Source of the DNA: Bradyrhizobium altum
Lineage (GTDB): Bacteria; Pseudomonadota; Alphaproteobacteria; Rhizobiales; Xanthobacteraceae
Direction: 5' to 3'
DNA length: 64,000 nucleotides
NCBI RefSeq assembly: GCF_020889705.1
Contig: NZ_JACMYP010000014.1
Span: 1 to 64,000 of the forward strand
The notes below the pieces were generated by a model that saw nothing but the letters and a program-made list of their open reading frames with translations, searched no databases and was not told the DNA's origin. This document shows, in pieces, positions 51,292-58,718 of the stretch. Every line of letters starts with the position of its first letter. The first letter of the stretch is position 1. Made by a program: the position numbers and the translations under genes.

Positions 51292-53357
51292 TTGGACTCG
51301 GACAGCGTTGCAAAGCGATGCCCCGGCAGCTGCGCCCCAGCGCGTTCCGGGATACGCAATGGAATGTGCTCGGTCAAGCCTTGGCGATCGAGTTCGGACG
51401 AGACGAGCGCGAGGGTCTCGTCGAGTTGCGACGGCGCAATCCAGTTGCGCATGCGCTCGAGAAGCTGGAGACTGCCCCGGTACACGACAGCACTGTTGTT
51501 TCGGACCTCGGCTGTTGGGATATCGCCGTCAAAGGCCGTGATGGACCCGGCGCCCATGAACCTGTTTCCTTCGATCAGATTTCGTTCGGGCCGGAGAAGG
51601 TCCGAATGCTTGTAACCGGCGATTTCGGGATACCGGCTCGTCCAAGGCTCCTTGTCGACGGGCAAGCTGTACAAATTCCGAACACTGAGCCCACCTGGAA
51701 CTTGCATATGATCGTTTCGCCATACCTGCCACCACGATGCATATCCCAATGCGGCCCCCCAAATCGACGGCGAACTTAGAATGAAGAGGTTTGATAGTAA
51801 CTTGTTATCCTTACCGCCGTTCATCAGTATCCCGTAAGGGATGCCCACGATAACGTTGTCGGTGACGAGATTCCCGCTCGAAAACTCGTCAAGATAAATC
51901 CCCCGCGCGTCGTTGAAGTACCGTCCGCCCGTCCCAAGCAAGACGTTTCGGCGAATGACGGTGCCCTGGCTGGTGAAGTCGCGCGCGCTGTAGATGAATC
52001 CTGAATCGCCCGCTTCGGTGAGAAGCTGAGCCAGGAGGTTATCTTCGATGACGTGATCGTTTCCGGAATAGAGGATTCCGAACTGTGGTCCGTTGAAGAT
52101 GACGCTTCGGCGCACGCTCATTCCGACCCCGTCCATTTGCACCGCCGGAGCAAAGGTGCGGTAAACCAGGGAGAAGTCCTGGATGCTGCTATCCTCGATC
52201 GAAATGCGCCCCGGTGTCAGGCTGGCGCGGTCGCCTCCGGACAGCCACGCCCCGCGCCTGCCGACGGCGCGAATGCTCGCATGATCGATCCGGGAGTCAC
52301 TGGAGTTCGTGTAGGCAATTCCATCGGCGCCCGCCAGCTGGACGATGACGTTCGAAAAATTGATCGCTACGCTGTCGCGCACGGTCACGGCGGTCTCGAT
52401 GGCGAGTTCGAAGACGACATCTCGGACGGTCAAATTATGAAAGCCGGAAACCGCCAGCAGGGTGTCGAGCACCGGCACCTCGAGGGTCTCGATCGGCTCC
52501 TCGGAGCAGAAGTTCAGCGTTCTCGCCGACGCGTCGTAGAAAAACGAGTTGCATTGGGCAAAGGTTGCCAGATTGTAGAAATACACTCTCTCGGGAGGCT
52601 TGCCGTCTGCTCTCAACCTGTTTCGATCCGTCAGCACGCCCTTCGAATCGACGGCAAGGGCCCGTGCGTTCACGAAGAGATAGGAATCGGTGAGGTATCC
52701 GCCGATCCAGAGGTCGGGGGAGCGGCGCACCCCGTCCGGCAGATCAGCGAACGCCATGGTCGCCGTGCTGCTCCGCGGATCGCCGGTGATCTCGACCACC
52801 GGCAGGAAGCCGCTGGTGGGCCACCTTGTGGATTGCAGGCGCGTCTTGCCGTTGACTCGAATCATCAATTGCCGCGGCGTTATGGTCGAGAGCTTCCGCA
52901 GCAGCTTCTGCGCGGTTTCGCCGGGCAAGTCTGAAAACGGCAATGCGTACTCGTATCGCCCGTCTCTGGAGCGCGACAGCTTGAGATGGCTCTGTAGGAA
53001 GGTCGCTCCTGATATCCTGGTGCCGCCGGGCGCGCCGCGGATGATGATGCGGGAGCCCGCGGGCGGTTCGGGACCGGAAATGGTAAGAGGCTGACCCAGG
53101 ATCTGGGCTTCGGCAGGCAGGTTGATCCTGTACGTCACCGGCGTGGTGCGCTCTTTCCCATCCTTCCGCACGTATTCGATTGCCTCAGCGAGCGAGGCGG
53201 CCTTGAGCGTCCCTTGCTCGCCGGCAATGCTCGTGCGCGTGCCCTCAACGTTGATGGAAACGTCGTCCGCTCTGCACCCGCTCGTCAGAACTGCCAGCAG
53301 CAACGCGAGCCCAGCAACGAGAGGGGACCGGCCCGACGGCATTACGGCAGAATTCAT
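51288..53357 (-). CDS. Right-handed parallel beta-helix lipoprotein
   Basis: Starting at the ATG ending at 53357, the 689-residue protein has a lipoprotein signal ending L-T-S-G-C. The body consists of beta-helix turns: repeated patterns such as N-L-T-V-R-D-V-V-F and V-I-E-D-N-L-L, as in pectate-lyase-like and NosD-like domains. Such proteins bind or cleave acidic polysaccharides, or epimerise them. It heads the minus-strand EPS operon; the first 31 residues of the longer frame (to 53450) look unrelated and would overlap the divergent gene. A lyase activity is possible, but no catalytic residues are evident. Confidence 0.8.
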   Translation of the reverse strand: MNSAVMPSGRSPLVAGLALLLAVLTSGCRADDVSINVEGTRTSIAGEQGTLKAASLAEAIEYVRKDGKERTTPVTYRINLPAEAQILGQPLTISGPEPPAGSRIIIRGAPGGTRISGATFLQSHLKLSRSRDGRYEYALPFSDLPGETAQKLLRKLSTITPRQLMIRVNGKTRLQSTRWPTSGFLPVVEITGDPRSSTATMAFADLPDGVRRSPDLWIGGYLTDSYLFVNARALAVDSKGVLTDRNRLRADGKPPERVYFYNLATFAQCNSFFYDASARTLNFCSEEPIETLEVPVLDTLLAVSGFHNLTVRDVVFELAIETAVTVRDSVAINFSNVIVQLAGADGIAYTNSSDSRIDHASIRAVGRRGAWLSGGDRASLTPGRISIEDSSIQDFSLVYRTFAPAVQMDGVGMSVRRSVIFNGPQFGILYSGNDHVIEDNLLAQLLTEAGDSGFIYSARDFTSQGTVIRRNVLLGTGGRYFNDARGIYLDEFSSGNLVTDNVIVGIPYGILMNGGKDNKLLSNLFILSSPSIWGAALGYASWWQVWRNDHMQVPGGLSVRNLYSLPVDKEPWTSRYPEIAGYKHSDLLRPERNLIEGNRFMGAGSITAFDGDIPTAEVRNNSAVVYRGSLQLLERMRNWIAPSQLDETLALVSSELDRQGLTEHIPLRIPERAGAQLPGHRFATLSESK

Positions 53358-53441
53358 TTCTGATACTCGAATCGAGGGTATAAGACTTGCCGAGCCTACC
53401 AGAGCCGGCATCCAGTAAGTTTCATCCGTGGAGGAGATCAG

Positions 53442-53852
53442 TTGTCTCACAGGAAGCCGGGCCGAATCTGCCTTGCACTTTGCGTGGCTGCGCAGTTTCT
53501 CGCCATTGCGAATGCACAGGCGCAGATGCAGCGATCCGGCGTCGGAGCCACGCTTGGAGTCGCTCCCCCGCCAGCCGACGATATCTCATCCCGTCGGCAC
53601 CGCAGCCCGACCGGAGCCGTCTGCCTGAGGCTCGCCGCGGCATCTCGCTCCTTTCCCAACAATGACCGCCTGTTCAATCATTGGATCTATGCTGAGAACA
53701 TCTGCAGCGATCGTGTTAGGGTCCAAGTATGTTACTATGGCACGCGAAATTGCATCGACATGGATATTGGCGGCCACGAGCGGAAAGAAGCCATCCTTGG
53801 TACCCTACCAGCGACCAAGGATTTTCGGTATGAATATTCGGAACGCTTCTAG
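53442..53852 (+). CDS. Small secreted Cys-containing hypothetical protein
   Basis: This 136-residue protein starts at TTG with GGAGGAG 5 nt upstream, which is decisive. It has a signal peptide (cleavage after A-N-A-Q-A), and the mature part includes a C-terminal segment with four Cys (I-C-S-D...V-C-Y-Y-G-T-R-N-C), similar to small periplasmic proteins of rhizobia. It is divergent from the EPS operon by 84 nt and 57 nt ahead of another small secreted gene. Confidence 0.6.
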   Translation: MSHRKPGRICLALCVAAQFLAIANAQAQMQRSGVGATLGVAPPPADDISSRRHRSPTGAVCLRLAAASRSFPNNDRLFNHWIYAENICSDRVRVQVCYYGTRNCIDMDIGGHERKEAILGTLPATKDFRYEYSERF

Positions 53853-53909
53853 ATTTCGGAACGCTTCCAGATGATGACTCTGGACAGCAAAATTGAGGGG
53901 GAATAGCAG

Positions 53910-54176
53910 ATGCTGAAGTCGATCGTCGCCGGGGTCCTGCTGACGATGTCTGCGGGCGCGGCCATCGCAGCCGACTACTCCTTTATTCCGCAACCGCAGC
54001 GCGTGGCTCCGCGCCGCGCGGTGGCCGATGTATGCCACGTCGAGCGCTGTGGCCCCCGCGGCTGCCGGGTCGTCAATCTCTGCCACTGTCCGGATCGTTA
54101 TACCTGCACCGGGGTCTACGACGCATACCGGCCCTATGGCGGCACGGCTTTCCTCAGCGTCTATACCGAATACTGA
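53910..54176 (+). CDS. Small secreted Cys-rich hypothetical protein
   Basis: This 88-residue protein has AGGGGG upstream of its ATG and a clear signal peptide (cleavage after A-I-A-A). The mature 68 residues contain six Cys within about 25 residues (C-H-V-E-R-C...C-R-V...C-H-C...C-T), which suggests three disulfides, and an aromatic C-terminus. It converges with the WcaJ gene. I do not recognise a family. Confidence 0.6.
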   Translation: MLKSIVAGVLLTMSAGAAIAADYSFIPQPQRVAPRRAVADVCHVERCGPRGCRVVNLCHCPDRYTCTGVYDAYRPYGGTAFLSVYTEY

Positions 54177-54198
54177 TCTGTTCGGCTTCGTCCGGGAT

Positions 54199-54213
54199 GG
54201 GAGCCTGGCTCCC
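54199..54213. terminator. Palindrome between convergent genes
   Basis: GGGAGCC and GGCTCCC flank a single T in the 88-nt gap between the Cys-rich gene and the sugar transferase gene. It could act as a short bidirectional hairpin, but no T tract is present. Confidence 0.3.
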
Positions 54214-54264
54214 CTCCCGTCAGGCTTTGCACAATCGCCGTCGGTCTGGCGGAGCGAAGACACT

Positions 54265-55659
54265 TCACCACGCGTTGCGGTAGGTCTTGCCTGAAAACAG
54301 GGTCTGCAAAATGATCTTGAGATCAAGCAGCAGCGACCAATTGTCGATGTAGTAGAGATCGTGCTCGATCCGGTTCTGCATCTTCTCGAGCGTATTCGTC
54401 TCGCCCCTGAATCCGTTGACCTGAGCCCATCCTGTCAGTCCCGGCTTGACCGTATGCCGCCGATCGAAGCTGTCGATGCGCGGAGTGAAGAGCTCATTGT
54501 GCGTGATCGCGTGCGGCCGCGGCCCAACGACGGACATGTCGCCCCGAAGAATGTTCCAGAGTTGCGGCAGTTCATCGATCCCGGTCTTGCGGAAGATACG
54601 ACCGATCCTGGTTACGCGCGAATCGCCCTTCGATGCTTGTCGAAATTCGGCGCTGTCGGACACGTACATCGTTCTGAATTTGAGAACGCGGATTGCTTCG
54701 TTGTTGTAGCCGTGGCGGGTCTGGACGAAGAGAACCGGTCCCCTCGAATCGAGCTTCACGGCCAGCGAGGAGAGCAGCAGCAGGGGAGACAACACGATCA
54801 GCCCCGCGGCTGCTGCCACGATATCAAACGTCCGCTTGACGACGAGGTCGAACACGGACAGCGGTCGGCGCGAGATGGCAAAGGTGGCGATGCCGCCGAT
54901 GTCGGCCGTCTGCGCGTTCGCCCAGAAGATGTCCCGATGCGTCGGCACCGCGTAAACGTCGGCAGGGATCTGCCTCAGGAGCGACAGTAGCATCCCGACG
55001 CTTCCGTCCTCCTGCTTTCGATCGACGAGCAGGATGATGCTATCGGGTCGCAGAACCCTGCACCGTTCGACGAGCTTTGCGCCGGTCGCGCGATCGAAAT
55101 CAGCCGCTTCCCCGGACGCGGCGTCCCAGCCGAGCGGGCAGGCAACAACGTCGAAACCTCCGCCCGACTTTCTCAACTGGCCTGCACAAGCCTCGCAATC
55201 ATCGTGGCGTCCGACGAGCACCACGCGCTGCCTCTGAAGCAGTCCCTTCTCAGCGGCGTTCTGGAATGCGCGATAGGCAGCCAGCCGGACCAACCCGACC
55301 GTCATCGAGCAACCCACGAACTGCAAGATCAACGTGCCGCGGGAATAAACGTCCGAGAGCTTGAAAATAAACAGGAGTGAGGTCAGGACAACGAACGTGG
55401 TGGCCGCAGCTCTGATTCCGGCGGAAGCGAACCGGATCTCCCGCTGCTTTTCCAGATGCAGGAATTGACCAGCCATTGCGGCAATGCAGACCTCCGCCGC
55501 CCCGATGAAGCAGGATGCCAGCAGATAGACCTTCACGCGCAAGCCGGGAGTCGATGCGAGTACGTGGTACACCCAAGCCGATGCGAAAGCCGTCATCGCA
55601 ACGCAGATGAACTCGACAATGCTGATCGAAACAAAAGCGAGACCCGCGCGCGCCGGCAA
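54265..55659 (-). CDS. Undecaprenyl-phosphate sugar phosphotransferase (WcaJ/ExoY-like)
   Basis: This 464-residue polyprenyl-phosphate hexose-1-phosphate transferase has four N-terminal membrane helices (up to about residue 125), a CoA-binding-like middle domain, a fifth helix near 275 and the C-terminal bacterial sugar transferase domain with L-K-F-R-T-M, D-E-L-P-Q-L-W-N and V-G-P-R-P. It starts EPS synthesis by loading the first sugar onto the lipid carrier. The start is a TTG; the upstream frame has no ATG or GTG before a stop, so the N-terminus may be slightly uncertain. Confidence 0.9.
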   Translation of the reverse strand: MPARAGLAFVSISIVEFICVAMTAFASAWVYHVLASTPGLRVKVYLLASCFIGAAEVCIAAMAGQFLHLEKQREIRFASAGIRAAATTFVVLTSLLFIFKLSDVYSRGTLILQFVGCSMTVGLVRLAAYRAFQNAAEKGLLQRQRVVLVGRHDDCEACAGQLRKSGGGFDVVACPLGWDAASGEAADFDRATGAKLVERCRVLRPDSIILLVDRKQEDGSVGMLLSLLRQIPADVYAVPTHRDIFWANAQTADIGGIATFAISRRPLSVFDLVVKRTFDIVAAAAGLIVLSPLLLLSSLAVKLDSRGPVLFVQTRHGYNNEAIRVLKFRTMYVSDSAEFRQASKGDSRVTRIGRIFRKTGIDELPQLWNILRGDMSVVGPRPHAITHNELFTPRIDSFDRRHTVKPGLTGWAQVNGFRGETNTLEKMQNRIEHDLYYIDNWSLLLDLKIILQTLFSGKTYRNAW

Positions 55660-56356
55660 CGAGGCTCGTATGGAGCGCCAGACGGCGTTCTGCTTGGGCT
55701 CTGAGCCGCTATGGGGAAGGAGGGCGCCCTCTCAACAATGTTCGTCACAGAAAACAACCACAAAATATGAAGTGCAAGTAAGAATTCGGTAACCTTACTG
55801 TATCTCTACCTGCTCGGAAAGACGATTCCGAGGGCAGCTGTTGACCAATTTTTTCGCTGTGGCGTCGAACTTTTCGCACACCGGACATACGCCGCGCTCG
55901 GGCATTCGGCGCCCGATGGAGGGCTGCCTCAGGCTTTTTTTACGAAGATGAACCAAGGCCTGCTTGACGAAGATGTACCGAGACTTGGACGGATGTTAAG
56001 ATGACCATCGTCACGTTGCTCGCTGGTGTGATCGGCCTTTGCTGATCGGCAACGCCCGCTGCCAGGTGCTAGTCTTGCTGCCCGCGCACCCTGGTCACGG
56101 ATACCGCGCTTGCGATTCTGGCGGACCTTGGGTCTGGACGACGCTCCAGATGGTCGCGTTAACCATCATAAGTTTACAGGCAGGGTGTTTCGCTGCCGTT
56201 CTGGCAAGGCTCGCTTGGGACAATGCCCTTCGCGTTAAAGCGACGACCCTTGGCCCGCCCCGCCCGAGTTTCTGATATTGGTGGCGGGCTGGCAGCCCTC
56301 CCGAATATGCCTGTCGGTATCTCCACAACCGCTGGTCACATTGGTGCATCGCGACT
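55660..56356. other. Intergenic region with a decayed small gene
   Basis: Apart from the ExoX/SyrA-like remnant listed separately at 56001-56275, this 697-nt stretch has no gene. It should hold the promoter of the sugar transferase gene in the AT-rich part at about 55740-55800. I see no clear consensus pair. Confidence 0.35.
56001..56275 (+). pseudogene. Possible frameshifted ExoX/SyrA-like small membrane protein
   Basis: An ATG at 56001 opens a hydrophobic segment (T-I-V-T-L-L-A-G-V-I-G-L) that hits TGA after 14 codons. A second frame from 56039 to 56275 continues with W-V-W-T-T-L-Q-M-V-A-L-T-I-I-S-L-Q-A-G and further membrane-like residues. Two helices with a W-x-T-L...L-Q-x-G pattern are typical of short exopolysaccharide production repressors (ExoX/SyrA). 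The split suggests a frameshift, or a sequencing error. The assignment is tentative. Confidence 0.3.
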
Positions 56357-57094
56357 ATGCAGGCTCAGCCCGATCAACCGCTGCCGTCTGGCTTCCTCAC
56401 TTCACCTCAGCTGCGCTTCTACGCAGTAGGAGACATCCACGGACGGCTGGATCTGCTTGAGGAGGTTAATGCCAAGATCGAGACCGACCTGAAGAGAAGG
56501 CCCTGTTGGCGCTCTGTTCGGGTGTTCCTGGGCGACTATGTCGATCGCGGTCTGCATTCGCGAGAGGTGTTGGACTACCTGGTGGCACTCGAAGGGACCT
56601 GCGATACGGTCTTCATATTGGGCAACCACGAAACGTTCCTGACGGATTTCATCCAGGTTCCGACGGTCCTGCCGACATGGCTTTCCGTCGGCGGCCTGGA
56701 GACCCTGATATCCTATGGCATCCGCCCACCGCGCAACCCGAGCCAGGCCGACCAGTCGCGGCTGGCGGCAGAGTTCGCGGAAGCGCTGCCCGTCTCGCAC
56801 CTGAATTTCATTCGAAGCTTGAGACCCTGCTTCGCCTTCGATGACGTGTTCTTTGTGCATGCTGGCGTACGACCCGGCGTGCCGCTGAGTGAGCAATCGC
56901 TGATGGATCTGTGCTGGATACGCGACGATTTTCTGCGGTATGACGGGCTGTTCGAGCGGCTCGTCATCCACGGACACACCCCAGTCCGCGCACCCGACAT
57001 TCGACCGAACCGGATCAACATCGACACCGGCGCCTACGCCACCGGGCAGCTGACCTGCATGTGGATCGAAGGCGGCCGAATGGGCTTTCTCTGA
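56357..57094 (+). CDS. PPP-family metallophosphoesterase
   Basis: This 245-residue protein has all phosphoesterase motifs: G-D-I-H-G-R (about 24-29), G-D-Y-V-D-R-G, G-N-H-E, H-A-G and H-G-H-T, binding two metal ions. It resembles bacterial serine/threonine phosphatases and ApaH-type diadenosine tetraphosphatases. No signal peptide is present, so it is cytoplasmic. Its neighbourhood suggests, but does not prove, a role in controlling EPS production. Confidence 0.88.
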   Translation: MQAQPDQPLPSGFLTSPQLRFYAVGDIHGRLDLLEEVNAKIETDLKRRPCWRSVRVFLGDYVDRGLHSREVLDYLVALEGTCDTVFILGNHETFLTDFIQVPTVLPTWLSVGGLETLISYGIRPPRNPSQADQSRLAAEFAEALPVSHLNFIRSLRPCFAFDDVFFVHAGVRPGVPLSEQSLMDLCWIRDDFLRYDGLFERLVIHGHTPVRAPDIRPNRINIDTGAYATGQLTCMWIEGGRMGFL

Positions 57095-57319
57095 GCAGAG
57101 AGTCTCACTCCGCGCAGACTACACGCTGCGATCGCCGAGCGATGCCCGGTAGTTCGGGTTCTTCGGAGTCTGAATGCGGACCCGGCGGTATGCCCGCTTT
57201 GACCAAGGCAGGATATTTTCAGTCGAATTGTCGAGGACGAGGTCGCCATCGGACGTGCGTACCACGACGACGAGATGAAAGCGGCAGGAATGAGTTGCGT
57301 GAACCGCGGTGAAGCCGAG

Positions 57320-58444
57320 TCACTGCTTATGGCATTCGGAAACGAAGGTCCCGTTCGCCGCCGTTAGCCGCTCAAGGCAATGGCGCGGATCCTTGACATC
57401 GCCGCCAACGACAAAATCATAAAGCTGTCCCTTGAGGACCAAGCCATAACGGCCTGGAGACAGAGCAGCCCCGCCATTTTCCGGCTGAATCTCGTACATC
57501 TCGGCATTCTCTTTGATCGGCGAGACGCGATAGGGAAATGAAATGTTCCGAATGTACCACCCATCGTCGGCTGTCGTGATCGGTTTGCCGGCCGCGTCGT
57601 AGGAAATGGAGCGGGCAACCTTCGCAATGATCCGGATTTCGGCGCGCTCCGGAATATTCAAGGCCGCCTCACGCCGATAGACGATGAACTTGGGATTACC
57701 ATCGCGAAGAACGGGCTGCTTGGTGATTCCCATTGTCGGCGAAATCGCGACCCGCACGTCCTGGGCCTTGTTCGGCAATGGATTCAATTCGAAGAGCTTG
57801 TTGTCGCTCAATGCGTAGACGCCAAAATCCGAGGGCAACAACCGCGAGGGCTTCGCTGGCTCGGCTGCGGCGACAGGGTCTGGAGGCTTAGGGGGAGCCA
57901 CGGCAGCCTTGTTGATCTGTGACCTTCCCATGTGCGCGATATCCTCGCGGTAGACGGCCGCAAGCAAGCCGCCGATCGCGAGCACAAGGATGGCCAGTGC
58001 CCCACCGATCACCGCAAGGGAACCGCTTCGCGCTCTTTGCTTGGAGGCAGAACGGTCAAGTTCGTGAGGCTCGGGGGCGGACCATATCGTCTTGGTGGCG
58101 TCCTTCGCGTACTCCATCGTGGAGTCCGAAATCGCCAAGGGCACAGCCGTCGCGCCCAAAGGAACCGGCAGCTGCTGATCATCATTCCTCGAAAAGGTCT
58201 CGACGCCATGGATGGCCGCTTCCAGCGCCTTCCTGGCCTTCGCCTCCTCGCCGGCAGGCACCCCTGAAGAAAGCAGCTGTTCGCTCAGCTTGTACCGCGC
58301 CAAGTCGTAAACTGTCTGGCGCAAACTATCCTGATCGGTACTGACCGACGTGATGATCCGGGACAGGACCAGCGCAAACTCGACTTCAGGCATAGGAGCG
58401 TCGCCGGTCTGCCCCGGTACCTGTTCGAGATCGCGCTTATTCAT
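57320..58444 (-). CDS. Single-pass membrane protein, unknown function
   Basis: This 374-residue protein has a cytoplasmic helical N-terminus (about 1-140), one membrane helix near residues 140-162 (L-A-V-I-G-G-A-L-A-I-L-V-L-A-I-G-G-L-L) and a C-terminal beta-rich periplasmic part with two Cys near the end. I recognise no family. Neighbours are the phosphatase (opposite strand) and the zincin-like gene (274 nt upstream, same strand). Confidence 0.65.
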   Translation of the reverse strand: MNKRDLEQVPGQTGDAPMPEVEFALVLSRIITSVSTDQDSLRQTVYDLARYKLSEQLLSSGVPAGEEAKARKALEAAIHGVETFSRNDDQQLPVPLGATAVPLAISDSTMEYAKDATKTIWSAPEPHELDRSASKQRARSGSLAVIGGALAILVLAIGGLLAAVYREDIAHMGRSQINKAAVAPPKPPDPVAAAEPAKPSRLLPSDFGVYALSDNKLFELNPLPNKAQDVRVAISPTMGITKQPVLRDGNPKFIVYRREAALNIPERAEIRIIAKVARSISYDAAGKPITTADDGWYIRNISFPYRVSPIKENAEMYEIQPENGGAALSPGRYGLVLKGQLYDFVVGGDVKDPRHCLERLTAANGTFVSECHKQ

Positions 58445-58718
58445 GAGAGAAAGCCGTTTCTATGCGCGCGCCACTTCGACCTGATGCCAGCGCATTCTGC
58501 GACGAACCCGTCGGAATAAGGGGGCATTGCGGTACGAACCCATAACACGTCCCAAGAGCTCCAGAGTACGCTCGCCGACCAGGTGACCCTAGCAACAAAC
58601 AATATCAAGCTAAAGCCAGGTGCTGGATTGTACCTGCGACAAGGCGCCGTCGCGCCGGGCCCCGGGGTGATAGAGGGCAATGCGGTCTTGAGTTGCACGT
58701 CCCGCAACCCGGGCCCTC

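Noticed and set aside
50548..51615. 355-codon plus-strand frame
   Set aside because: Antisense to the GT4 glycosyltransferase and beta-helix genes, whose motifs are clear.
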